This document shows, piece after piece, positions 38,425-49,700 of a stretch of DNA of 64,000 nt (positions are counted from its first letter, which is position 1; each line of letters begins with the position of its first letter). Origin of the DNA: Flavobacterium azizsancarii. Its GTDB lineage: Bacteria; Bacteroidota; Bacteroidia; Flavobacteriales; Flavobacteriaceae. Both the position numbers and the translations under genes were made by a program. The notes beneath the pieces are model-generated. The model saw only the letters and a program-made list of their open reading frames with translations, did no database searches and had not been told where the DNA came from. The stretch lies in contig NZ_JAMZNK010000017.1 of NCBI RefSeq assembly GCF_027980145.1, positions 44,969 to 108,968 on the forward strand, written 5' to 3'.

Positions 38425-38679
38425 GGAGTATTATTTCTTTTTGGTAGGCTGTAAATGTATCCTATTTTTTCGCAAAATATGGGGAGATCAATACAAATGC
38501 ATTTTATAATAACATAATAAAAGACAATGTGTTAAGCAGTAGTGTTTTGTGTTTTATTTATGAAGATTTGTATTTTTTTTCATTTTTTAAGTAGGGTAAA
38601 AATAAATAGTGTTGTCTTACTGTTAGAAAGGCGCTAAAACATCGTCTATGAATACACAAATACACTAAATTTGAAAATT

Positions 38680-39723
38680 ATGAAAAAATTAAAAATTGTT
38701 ATAGGAATTACTATGTTAGCCATAATAGGTTTTGCATCATGCCAAAGTGAAGTTGATGATGTGCAAGGAGAAAATCCAAATACAAATTCAGCCAATTCAG
38801 CTACAACAAATAATTTAAAACGCACATCGCAATACGATGGTTCATTTGATGATTTCTTGGATGGAGCATCATGTTCCTCAATTATGTTACCTGCCAGCGC
38901 TACAGTAAATGGTATTCAGGTTTCGATCTTAAGCCAATTAGACTATCAGCAAGTTATTGCTATTTTGGCAGAATCTAATAATGATCAGGACAGTGTTGTA
39001 TTAAAATTCCCGCTAAGAGTTAAATTAAGCAATTATACAGATGCAACGGTTAATAATCAAACGGAGTATAATGCGATTCTTAATGCTTGTACATCAGCTG
39101 AATCTTCTGGTCAGGATGCTATTTCTTCTGTAAATATTATTTTTCCGATAACAGTTTTAACGTATAATTTGAGTTTACAACAAACAGGAAGTGTTTTGAT
39201 AACGTCTGAACAACAATTATACACCTACATGTCTAATGTTAGCAGTACAGAATTATTTTCGGTAAAGTACCCTATTGCACTGACAATTGCTGACGGAACC
39301 AAAATGATGATTTCCAGCGATGCAGAATTGCAGGCAGCGATCAATACCTCATTAAAAATCGAAGGGGAGATTGCCGTAGCGGTTCAAAGCAGAAAAAAAT
39401 TAGAAACTATCCTCGTAAACGGAAAGTATAAGGTAGATGCATTTGTAAATGCAGGAGTAAATTCAGCTACGAATTACAAAGATTTTACGATCAATTTTGC
39501 AAATAATCTATCCATAAAAGCTGTAGATCTGGTAAACACAACCTTTAATGGAACTTATGCTTTAAGCTCACAATTAGATGTTTTTATGCAACTTAATTTT
39601 TCTGGAAATACCTTGATTACTGCATTAAATGATACCTGGAAAGTAACAAGCTTTACGAATGGTACAATCACAATGCAAAGTAAAACAAATGCGGCCCTAA
39701 CATTAGTGCTGAAACAAATATAG
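38680..39723 (+). CDS. Putative lipoprotein with internal duplication
   Basis: 347 residues, function unknown. A start at ATG 38680 is preferred over the in-frame TTG at 38671, as it gives the signal MKKLKIVIGITMLAIIGFASC with a lipobox. Two halves look related: VVLKFPLRVKLSNYTDATVN followed by TEYNAILNAC, and FSVKYPIALTIADGTKMM followed by AELQAAINTSL. A third weaker match is IIFPITVLTYN. TAAATTTG (38666-38673), a good -7 element, lies so near the start that the transcript may have almost no leader. Confidence 0.75.
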   Translation: MKKLKIVIGITMLAIIGFASCQSEVDDVQGENPNTNSANSATTNNLKRTSQYDGSFDDFLDGASCSSIMLPASATVNGIQVSILSQLDYQQVIAILAESNNDQDSVVLKFPLRVKLSNYTDATVNNQTEYNAILNACTSAESSGQDAISSVNIIFPITVLTYNLSLQQTGSVLITSEQQLYTYMSNVSSTELFSVKYPIALTIADGTKMMISSDAELQAAINTSLKIEGEIAVAVQSRKKLETILVNGKYKVDAFVNAGVNSATNYKDFTINFANNLSIKAVDLVNTTFNGTYALSSQLDVFMQLNFSGNTLITALNDTWKVTSFTNGTITMQSKTNAALTLVLKQI

Positions 39724-39747
39724 TAGAATTTAAGAAAGTAAATTTTT

Positions 39748-39782
39748 AAGAGCAGCTAGTTTTACACAAGGTAGCTGCTCTT
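39748..39782 (+). terminator. Stem-loop terminator after the lipoprotein gene
   Basis: AAGAGCAGCTA (39748-39758) and TAGCTGCTCTT (39772-39782) form a perfect 11-bp stem with a 13-base loop. A T-rich stretch follows. It lies 24 bp past the stop and just before the metalloprotease gene. Confidence 0.65.
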
Positions 39783-39810
39783 CTATATATAAACGTATAA
39801 TAAAGGTCTA

Positions 39811-40587
39811 ATGAAAAATATAATTTCTTTGTTAACCCTTGGCTTGTTTCTCTTCATTACATCTTGTTCTAAAGAAGAAGATGCGATTGATCATCCCACT
39901 GCAATTAATATTAAAGCAAACAAACAGCCAACAGGAAATTCTGCCAACGATTTATTATCAGATAAAAAATTTAAAAGTATCGTTATAGAACTCGTCTATG
40001 TAGAAGGTTTTGAGCCAGGCAGTGCAGCAATAAATAACTTTGTAAGCTTTCTTACCGCAAGAGCACACAAACCAAATGGCATAAGAGTAATCAAACGGTC
40101 TATTGCTTCTCCTGGAAATTCAGGGTATAGTAATGAGAAGATTGCTAGTATAGAAGATGCCAACAGAACACAATACAACAGCCAGGATGAAATAGCAGTT
40201 TGGGCATTTTTTGCAGATGGTAAGTCGTCTAGTGATACCGGAACATCAGTTATTTTAGGAACGGCTTACAGAAACACTTCTTTTGTTATTTTCGAACAAA
40301 CGATCCAGGGTTTGAGTAACAGTCCTTCTCAAACCAACAGAAGTAAGCTGGAAACTACAGTAATCACCCATGAATTTGGACATGTATTAGGATTAACCAA
40401 TCTTGGTACTCCCTTGCAAAGCAATCATGAAGATGCAGAACATCAAAAGCATTGTAGTGAAAAAACATGTTTAATGTATTGGTCTTCAGAAACAGGCAGT
40501 GGTATTTCTAATATGCTTACAGGTGGTGCGCCACCACAATTAGATGCGCAATGCATTGCAGACCTCCGTGCTAATGGAGGAAAATAA
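39811..40587 (+). CDS. Zinc metalloprotease lipoprotein
   Basis: A 258-residue protein. The signal ends in the lipobox LFITSC. The zinc-binding HEFGHVLGLTNLG places ligands at H187 and H191 and the catalytic E188. The usual metzincin third ligand position holds N197; an alternative histidine may come from NHEDAEHQKHC. A CLMYW segment near residue 218 could be the Met-turn. It resembles lipid-anchored metalloproteases of Bacteroidetes. The cleavage target is unknown. Confidence 0.78.
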   Translation: MKNIISLLTLGLFLFITSCSKEEDAIDHPTAINIKANKQPTGNSANDLLSDKKFKSIVIELVYVEGFEPGSAAINNFVSFLTARAHKPNGIRVIKRSIASPGNSGYSNEKIASIEDANRTQYNSQDEIAVWAFFADGKSSSDTGTSVILGTAYRNTSFVIFEQTIQGLSNSPSQTNRSKLETTVITHEFGHVLGLTNLGTPLQSNHEDAEHQKHCSEKTCLMYWSSETGSGISNMLTGGAPPQLDAQCIADLRANGGK

Positions 40588-40608
40588 CCTTTAATAAATA
40601 ATATAAAT

Positions 40609-41196
40609 ATGAAACAGATCAAAGTATTTTTTTTAATAATGACTTTATTCTTCAGTATAACCATAATAAATGCACAAAACAAAACTCTTCCTAAATCAAA
40701 TGGAGGTTTAAAAGGAGGTTATAATCTGGCAGCTGTAAGTTTTGATGGAGATGGAGAAACAGGCCAACGACACGGTTTTCATGTAGGGGTTTATGGAGAG
40801 TCATTTATTAGTGAAAGTTTTTCTATTCAGCTTGAATTGCTTTATTCTCAACAAGGATATAAAATAACCAATACCAACCGAACTTTTACCCAAAAATTAG
40901 ATTACATAAACGCTCCTATAATGCTTAAGGTATATCCTTCTAAAAATTTCTTTTTGGAAACTGGCCCACAGATTGGATTAGCAGTCTCGCACAAAGAAGA
41001 ATATGACGGTTTTTTTAATAGTTCTCAAGAATATGAACCTAATAGTTTTGATTGGGGACTAAACTTTGGCGGAGGATTTAAAACAAATTCCGGTGTAAGT
41101 TTAGGAGCACGTTACCATTTAGGTTTAGGTGATTTATATGATCAGCAAAAAGCACAAAACAGAGTTTGGCAATTTTATATGGGTTTTGACTTGTAA
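40609..41196 (+). CDS. Outer-membrane beta-barrel protein (PorT-like small barrel)
   Basis: 195 residues with a signal peptide ending at IINAQ. GLKGGYNLAAVSFDGDG, GFHVGVYGESFISESFSIQLELLYSQQGY and alternating strands to the final FYMGFDL are typical of eight-stranded outer-membrane barrel domains. It begins 21 bp after the metalloprotease and is probably co-transcribed with it. The precise role is unknown. Confidence 0.8.
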   Translation: MKQIKVFFLIMTLFFSITIINAQNKTLPKSNGGLKGGYNLAAVSFDGDGETGQRHGFHVGVYGESFISESFSIQLELLYSQQGYKITNTNRTFTQKLDYINAPIMLKVYPSKNFFLETGPQIGLAVSHKEEYDGFFNSSQEYEPNSFDWGLNFGGGFKTNSGVSLGARYHLGLGDLYDQQKAQNRVWQFYMGFDL

Positions 41197-41707
41197 AATT
41201 AATAAGACAGGAAATCTCACTATAAAAATTTAATAAACAAACAATTATTAATCGGAATATCTGAATATAAAATTATGAAAATGAAAAATTTAGATTTTCA
41301 CTTTAACGCAATGGTGTAATGACCAAAATCTTAACATTGAAATTATAAAGTACACTTCCAAATAGTACATTCAGGTATGTGATTTCTTGCAAAACAATAA
41401 TTTTTATTTATTCACGCAATAATGGTTCGTTGATTGCGTTTGTGGCTACTTAAAAAGCTGCGTATTATTGTTGGCTTATTATTAAAAATACAATTGATAA
41501 GCCTTAAATAACGGTGTTTTTCTAAACTATTGATAATAATTTTTTTTTTGTTAATTATTCTAATAGAAGCAAAATAAGTAGCAGTATTTTAGCATAATTA
41601 TTACTATTTCTACCAATAGTACAGAAAATTTATTCCTGAATTTCTCTGTCAAATATACTCATTGAGTATTCTCTAAAAAAACAAGTAACCTACTAACTTT
41701 CTATTAA
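41197..41707. other. Intergenic interval of about 510 bp
   Basis: No supported gene. A 14-codon open frame near 41275 (MKMKNLDFHFNAMV) is too short to call. The stretch is AT-rich and probably contains the promoter of the TPR/AraC regulator, but no clear -33/-7 pair was identified. Confidence 0.4.
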
Positions 41708-43303
41708 ATGAATAAGATTTTCTCATGCTTAGATGTGAAATGGTCTCCTATTGTTTTTAATGTAATAATACTATTTACATTAACAATGAACAAAGGCCTG
41801 GCACAAAAAAAAGTTTCATTTGATAGTATTATTTACCATACGTCAGTTGATCTGGCAAGTAAAAATAGTACCAAAGCAATGCAAACTGCAGATTCCCTTT
41901 ATACACATTCAATTGATCCCGTACAGAAAGTCAAATCAATTATGTTAATGGCTGATTTACAAAAAAATGTAGGGGATTTTAAAAAAGCTATTGATTATGC
42001 AATAGCAGCAGATACTATAGCTGAATCTAATAGTCTGTATGAGTGGCAGGTAAGGATATCAGGATTTTTATCTGCTCAATATCGTACAATAGGATTAAAG
42101 GAACAAAGTCTTTTGTCGTTAAAAAAAGTGCTGGTAATTATAGTTAAAATAAAAAAAACAAACACAAAAAATCAATTATATTCAATTGTTAATCAGCAGA
42201 TTGCTAGGTATTCTATTGATGATGAAAATTATTTAGAGGCGATCTCTCATTTAGATAAATCAAGTCTGTATATTGATAGAATGAAGAATTCTAAAGCTAA
42301 ATTTTTCAATGCTGCAACCAATAATTATATGCTCGGGCAGTCGTTTTTAGGATTGAAAAATTATAAAGTAGCCCGCAAATATTATGACGCTGCTTTACTA
42401 ATTTTAAACATGAACAACACAGCACAAGAAGGGACAATTTTGAGCGGCTTTATATATAGTGATATAGGAAGAATATATTTTGAGAAAAAAGATTTACAAA
42501 ACGCTGAACTCAATTATAGCAAAGCGCTTGTGGTGGCTGTGAATTCAGATTTTTTGAATTTACAAGAAGAGATCTACTATAATTTTGCCGTTTATTACGA
42601 AAATAATAACGATGTAGAAAATTATAAGCATTATAGTAAATTGTATGAAAATGTGCAATTTAAGATAATGAATGCCAATAAAGAAGGAGCCAATAATATC
42701 ATTAATAGATTACAGGACAAACAAACAAAATTATTTGAGAAACAAAAAGTAATAATAATGCTTTTTATTATTGGCGTAAGTATATTATTAGTTATCATAT
42801 TTGTAATAGTCAGGAGAAAAATAGCAGACATTAGAAAATTTAAAGAGATCATACATAAAATTGAAAATGTTTCTCTTACGCCCAAGAAAACAAGTTATCT
42901 GACTGATGAAGAGGATGTAGGGAAGAAAGATTTAATGTCAAAAGAAACTGAAATGTTACTATTAAAAAAATTACAAAAATTTGAAGAGAAAAATACTTTC
43001 ACAAACAACCATATCAGCCTTTCGAGTTTATCGTCAAAATTTGATATAAACAGTAAATACCTTTCCTATGTTATCAACAAACACAAAGGAATGGATTTTT
43101 ATAATTATATAAACACACTTAGAATCTACTACATTATAAAAAAGATGGAAAGTGACCCCATATATTTAAGTTATAAAATAAGCTATTTGGCAGAAGAATG
43201 CGGTTTCTCATCACATAGTAAATTTGCTTCGATTTTTAAGAGTACAATAGGTATGTCTCCTTCTACTTTTATGGAATATTTAGTTAAAAAAAAGGCTGTA
43301 TAA
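41708..43303 (+). CDS. Membrane-bound TPR - AraC-type transcriptional regulator
   Basis: 531 residues. A signal/anchor region (to GLAQKK) leads to a sensor region of tetratricopeptide-like helices (about residues 40-330). One transmembrane helix follows near 345-370 (VIIMLFIIGVSILLVIIFVIV). A cytoplasmic AraC-type HTH pair ends the protein: SLSSLSSKFDINSKYLSYVI and ISYLAEECGFSSHSKFASIFK, then GMSPSTFMEYL. The layout suggests an external or periplasmic signal acting directly on DNA. It precedes the giant surface-protein gene, a likely target. Confidence 0.88.
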   Translation: MNKIFSCLDVKWSPIVFNVIILFTLTMNKGLAQKKVSFDSIIYHTSVDLASKNSTKAMQTADSLYTHSIDPVQKVKSIMLMADLQKNVGDFKKAIDYAIAADTIAESNSLYEWQVRISGFLSAQYRTIGLKEQSLLSLKKVLVIIVKIKKTNTKNQLYSIVNQQIARYSIDDENYLEAISHLDKSSLYIDRMKNSKAKFFNAATNNYMLGQSFLGLKNYKVARKYYDAALLILNMNNTAQEGTILSGFIYSDIGRIYFEKKDLQNAELNYSKALVVAVNSDFLNLQEEIYYNFAVYYENNNDVENYKHYSKLYENVQFKIMNANKEGANNIINRLQDKQTKLFEKQKVIIMLFIIGVSILLVIIFVIVRRKIADIRKFKEIIHKIENVSLTPKKTSYLTDEEDVGKKDLMSKETEMLLLKKLQKFEEKNTFTNNHISLSSLSSKFDINSKYLSYVINKHKGMDFYNYINTLRIYYIIKKMESDPIYLSYKISYLAEECGFSSHSKFASIFKSTIGMSPSTFMEYLVKKKAV

Positions 43304-43328
43304 CGACTTAGTACTGGCTTTAATAGGT

Positions 43329-43368
43329 AAAAAGATCCTGTTTTTTAGATAAAACAGGATCTTTTTTT
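43329..43368 (+). terminator. Intrinsic terminator after the TPR/AraC gene
   Basis: AAAAAGATCCTGTTTT (43329-43344) pairs perfectly with AAAACAGGATCTTTTT (43351-43366), with a six-base loop and a T tract at the end. The stop codon is 26 bp upstream. Confidence 0.85.
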
Positions 43369-43782
43369 GCCCTGTTTGTTAAAGAAAAGTTAACGTGTTA
43401 ATTTCGGTTTAAATTACTTATAGTCAATTGTTAATGGTTTTTATTCGCCTATCCACTTTCACGATAGTGCATACTTATGTGCTTTATTCTAAAATAGTAT
43501 TAAAGTAATTTAGCAAGAGAAATAGTAATGAAATAAATAATTAGAAGTTGACAGTGCTAAAAAAAATAACTGATTTCTTTTTTTTAATTTAAAAGTAACG
43601 AGAGACAAACTTTATTCAATTATTAATGTCCTTTTTTAACACCTTTTTAGACAGTGAGTATTCAAAATTCGGGTTGTAAAATTCGCTACCAGATTCAAAA
43701 ATACCGCTATAAAAACCCTTCCTCATTTTTAATAATTCAAAAATTATTAGCATACAACCCGAGACAATTAAATCATACATTT
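43369..43782. other. Upstream region of the giant surface-protein gene
   Basis: About 410 bp between the terminator and the ATG at 43783. An in-frame GTG at 43654 opens a 43-codon extension, but it lacks signal-peptide character, so the region is read as a leader and promoter. No repeat or RNA gene was recognised. Confidence 0.4.
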
Positions 43783-46700
43783 ATGAAAAACTTTACTTTT
43801 TTTTTAAATAACAAAAAGAAGATCATTTATTGCATGCTTCTTTTTTTATTGCATTTATCGCTGCAGGCTCAGGAAATTTGTAATAACGGGCTTGATGATA
43901 ATGGCAATGGTTATGTTGATCAGTATGATCCGCAGTGTTATACGACCCTTGCACCTACATGTTTTGTGCCCGCACCAGCCCCAAATTTTAAAATAGATTT
44001 AGCGCTTCAGGGACCTCCAAACACATTAGATGTATCGATATCGCCAACAATTGGAGATCTGGATGGAGATGGTATTCCAGAAATTATAGCCCCTTTAGGA
44101 AACAGTACTACAGGTTATATGACCTATCATGTCATTGGAGGAGCAATCGTAGATGCGGGTATTAATTTTAGAATATCCTTGTACCAGCCTGTTAGTGGTA
44201 CTGTTGTACAACCTGCTATAGCTGACATTGACAGGGATGGAAAAGCAGAGGTTATTAGTGTTGATGTGAATGGATATGTTTACGTATTCGGTCATACAGG
44301 AGGTAATGCAACAACCTATAAATTTAAATCTGACTTGCCTTCTACCGTCATATATGGTTCTCCGCGGATAGCAGATATTGATGAAGATGGTGTCCCGGAA
44401 ATTATTGTAGGACACAACATATTTAAATTTGATTTGATAAATAAAACCTTAAAACGATTTACTTCTCTCCCAACAAGTAGGCCGCATGGAAAAGATACAG
44501 GTTCTTGGGGGGCTGATATAGTTGTAGTTGATATCTTACCTTCAAATCCCGGGAAAGAAATTGTGGCGGGAGGTACGGTATATGGCGTTAATATGACAAC
44601 CGGAGTTCTGACAGTACTAAGGAGTTTAAATGCTATTAACAGTTCAATTGCATTAAATATTGACGGCCCCACAGCTGTAGCGGATTTGAACTTAGATGGA
44701 AATTTAGATATTGTATTTTCGAATGGTGGCCGCGTGTATGTTTGGGATCCAGTCGCGAATCAAATTTTATTAAATATAGCCACAGTAGGAAGTGCTGCAA
44801 GGCAAAGTATGCCTACAATTTCGTATATGTATGATGAGGTTGCAAATGATGGCATGAGTAAAGATTTCCCTGAAATTTTGATAGGATACACGAACAAGAT
44901 TGTTGCCTATAATTTACAAATTCCCGGAAATGTAGTTTGGTCACTCGCTACAACCGATAGTTCAGGCGAAACAGGAATAACATCCTTTGACTTTAATGGT
45001 GATGCTATTCAGGAACTTGTTTATAATGATGAGACGCAAGTGCGTATTATTGATGGAAACACCAGAACTCCTGTTAATCTGGCGACCTTTAGTTCCGGGA
45101 CGCTAACCTGGATGGAGCATCCTGTGATAGCTGATATTGATAATGATGGTCAGGCAGAAATAATTGCTTTTACTGGTCTTCCACGTGCTGCTTCAGGCGA
45201 GGGGCGTCTAAATATTTTTAAAGCTGGCGCAGGATCTTCTTGGCAACCGGCAAGAAAAGTATGGAACCAACGCGGATATCGTGTCGTAAATATCAATGAT
45301 GATTTGACCGTGACCAGGCAAGAAACCAAAATGTCGAACTTTATGCCGGTAAATTCTACAAAATATAGAATTTTAAATCAATATAATGTTCAGCTAAATC
45401 CCATAAATTTAGTATTAGAACCAGGAACAGTTGCAGCTACAGACGTGCAATTAAAAAGTGTGAAACATTATAATGTTCCTAAAGGTGAATTGACACTTGA
45501 AGTGAGTGTTTTAGGAGCATCAGATCTACCTGCAGGAAGCCCTGTAACAGTGTACAATGGTAATCCTACTACCACAGCAGCAACCATTGTAGGAACCGGT
45601 TATACAACAGAAGTGATTGCTTCGGGTACTACAAAAACTATTACAATTACAATCCCTTCTTATCAAAGCTATAAATTGTTTGCAGTTGTTAATGATAACG
45701 GTTCAGTTCAAACGCCTTTTGATTTAGGGTCAGATTTTCCATCGACTGGTTTAGTAGAATGTGATTACGAAAACAATATAGCTTCTATACCTGTTCAAGT
45801 AACGGATACTGATGGCGATGGTAAGGATGATGGAGTAGATTTAGATGCAGATAATGACGGTATTTTGGATACTGACGAATCTCATGGATATGATATTTTT
45901 GGAGATGAAGACGGAGATGGTATTTTAAATTTTCAAGATGTCAGCAAAGGTCCGGGTCCGGGTGATGGATCTAAAACAGATTATACCGATGTAAATGGAG
46001 ATGGAATAGCCGATGTTTTTGATACAGATGGTGATGGGATAATTGATGCATTTGATTTGGATAGCGATAATGATGGTTGTCCTGATTCTAATGAGTATTA
46101 TAACGATCCAAATGCAGACGGAGGAGACGGAGGTCAGTACGGATTAGGTCCGGATCCTGTAGCAACTAAACCTGATGGAACAGTTCTTAATCCAATGGCT
46201 ACATATACCGGTACTTTAGTGCCTGTTTACACTGCTTTAAAAATTACTGTAAATGTATTAATGCCTGATCAAACAGTAAATATTGGCGATACCGCTATTT
46301 TTTCATCAGCTATTTCTGCAACCAAAGTAAGTAATTTTTATACAAATCCTAAGACTGTTGCAGATGTCACCAATGAGCTTACTTACCAATGGTATGTAAG
46401 TAAAGATGACGGAATTATATTTACTGCTTTACAGGAAGAAGTCAATTCAAAACTGGAACTAACAGATGTACAGTTAGTAAGTAATAAAAACCTTTACAAA
46501 ATAATAACGACCCATCCTGATAGTAATGCAGGCTGTGTTATAACAACAGATCAGGCTTTACTAACAGTAACGCAATCACCCAAAATTGCACTTGTAAAAA
46601 CAAGTAATGTTAGCAATACAGTAGCAGTAGGAGATTTGATTACCTATACATTTACGGTGACCAATACGGGTGATGTAATCCTTAGTGCAGTTGTTGTTGA

Positions 46701-49700
46701 TGATGCAATGACGGGCAGTGCCAATCTGACTACCAGTCCTTCGAGTTTAGTTCCCGGAGCCACAGGTACTGCCACTGCTACTTATACCATTAAGCAGTCT
46801 GATATTGATAATGGAAGTGTGAGCAACTCAGCTGTTGCCACAGGAACAGCTCCTGATAACAAAAAAGTAAGTGATACTTCAGGAACCTCAGATTCAAATG
46901 ATGATGCTACTGAAACGACATTGACCCAAACCCCAAAGATTGCCGTTGTAAAAACCAGCAGTGTTGGAGGTACAGGAGCGGTAGGTGATGTAATCACGTA
47001 TACGTTCAGTGTTAAAAACACAGGTAATGTTACCCTTAGCGCAGTAGTTGTTGATGATGCAATGACTGGCAGCAGCAACCTGGCCACAAGCCCTTCGAGT
47101 TTAGTTCCCGGAGCCACAGGTACTGCTACGGCTACTTATACCATTAAGCAGTCTGATATTGATAATGGAAGTGTGAGCAACTCAGCTGTTGCCACAGGAA
47201 CAGCTCCTGATAACAAAAAAGTAAGTGATACTTCAGGAACCTCAGATTCAAATGATGATGCTACTGAAACGACATTGACCCAAACCCCAAAGATTGCCGT
47301 TGTAAAAACCAGCAGTGTTGGAGGTACAGGAGCGGTAGGTGATGTGATCACGTATAGTTTTACTGTCACAAACACAGGTAATGTTACCCTTAGCGCAGTA
47401 GTTGTTGATGATACAATGACTGGCAGTGCCAATCTGACTACCAGTCCTTCAAGTTTAGCTCCAGGTGCTACAGGTACTGCCACTGCTACATACACCATTA
47501 AGCAGTCTGATCTTGATAAGGGAAGTGTGAGTAACTCGGCCGTTGCCACAGGAACAGCTCCTGATAACGCAACAGTAAATGATACTTCAGGAACCTCAGA
47601 TTCAAATGATGATGCTACTGAAACATCACTGAGACAAACCCCAAAGATTGCGCTTGTAAAAACAAGTACTATTGGAGGTACAGGAGCGGTAGGTGATGTG
47701 ATCACGTATAGTTTTACTGTCACAAACACAGGTAATGTTACCCTTAGCGCAGTAGTTGTTGATGATACAATGACTGGCAGTGCCAATCTGACTACCAGTC
47801 CTTCAAGTTTAGCTCCAGGTGCTACAGGTACTGCCACTGCTACATACACCATCAAACAATCTGATCTTGATAATGGAAGTGTGAGCAACTCAGCTGTTGC
47901 TACAGGAACAGCTCCTGATAACGCAACAGTAAATGATACTTCAGGAACCTCTGATACCAATGATGATCCAACCGAAACATCACTGAGACAAGCACCAAAA
48001 ATCGCGCTTGTAAAAACCAGTAGTGTTGGAGGTACAGGAGCGGTAGATGATGTAATCACGTATAGTTTTACTGTCACAAACACAGGTAATGTTACCCTTA
48101 GCGCAGTAGTTGTTGATGATGCAATGACTGGCAGTGCCAATCTGACTACCAGTCCTTCAAGTTTAGCTCCAGGTGCTACAGGTACTGCCACTGCTACATA
48201 CACCATTAAGCAGTCTGATATTGATAATGGAAGTGTTAGCAACTCAGCTGTTGCCACAGGAACAGCTCCTGATAACGCAACAGTAAATGATACTTCAGGA
48301 ACCTCTGATACCAATGATGATCCAACCGAAACATCACTGAGACAAGCACCAAAAATCGCGCTTGTAAAAACCAGTAGTGTTGGAGGTACAGGAGCGGTAG
48401 GTGATGTAATCACATATACGTTCAGTGTTAAAAACACAGGTAATGTTACCCTTAGCGCAGTAGTTGTTGATGATGCAATGACGGGCAGTGCCAATCTGAC
48501 TACCAGTCCTTCAAGTTTAGTTCCCGGTGCTACAGGTACTGCTACGGCTACTTATACCATTAAGCAGTCTGATATTGATAATGGAAGTGTTAGCAACTCA
48601 GCTGTTGCCACAGGAACAGCTCCTGATAACGCAACAGTAAGTGATACTTCAGGAACCTCAGATTCAAATGATGATCCAACCGAAACATCACTGAGACAAG
48701 CACCAAAAATCGCGCTTGTAAAAACAAGTACTATTGGAGGTACCGGAGCGGTAGGTGATGTGATCACGTATAGTTTTACTGTCACAAACACAGGTAATGT
48801 TACCCTTAGCGCAGTAGTTGTTGATGATACAATGACTGGCAGTGCCAATCTGATTACCAGTCCTTCAAGTTTAGCTCCAGGTGCTACAGGTACTGCCACT
48901 GCTACATACACCATCAAACAATCTGATCTTGATAATGGAAGTGTTAGCAACTCAGCTGTTGCTACAGGAACAGCTCCTGATAACGCAACAGTAAATGATA
49001 CTTCAGGAACCTCTGATACCAATGATGATCCAACCGAAACAGCACTGAGACAAGCACCAAAAATCGCGCTTGTAAAAACAAGTACTATTGGAGGTACCGG
49101 AGCAGTAGGTGATGTGATCACGTATAGTTTTACTGTCACAAACACAGGTAATGTTACCCTTAGCGCAGTAGTGGTTGATGATACAATGACGGGGAGTGCC
49201 AATCTGACTACCAGTCCTTCAAGTTTAGCTCCAGGTGCTACAGGTACTGCCACTGCTACTTATACCATCAAACAATCTGATCTTGATAAGGGAAGTGTGA
49301 GTAACTCGGCCGTTGCTACAGGAACAGCTCCTGATAACGCAACAGTAAATGATACTTCAGGAACCTCAGATTCAAATGATGATCCAACCGAAACATCACT
49401 GAGACAAGCACCAAAAATCGCGCTTGTAAAAACAAGTACTATTGGAGGTACCGGAGCAGTAGGTGATGTGATCACGTATAGTTTTACTGTCACAAACACA
49501 GGTAATGTTACCCTTAGCGCAGTAGTTGTTGATGATGCAATGACTGGCAGTGCCAATCTGACTACCAGTCCTTCAAGTTTAGCTCCAGGTGCTACAGGTA
49601 CTGCCACTGCTACATACACCATTAAGCAGTCTGATATTGATAATGGAAGTGTTAGCAACTCAGCTGTTGCCACAGGAACAGCTCCTGATAACGCAACAGT

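Noticed and set aside
41275..41319. 14-codon frame MKMKNLDFHFNAMV
   Set aside because: Too short to support as a gene without comparative data.
43654..43782. N-terminal extension of the adhesin from a GTG codon
   Set aside because: The internal ATG at 43783 begins a proper signal peptide, and the extension has no secretion features.
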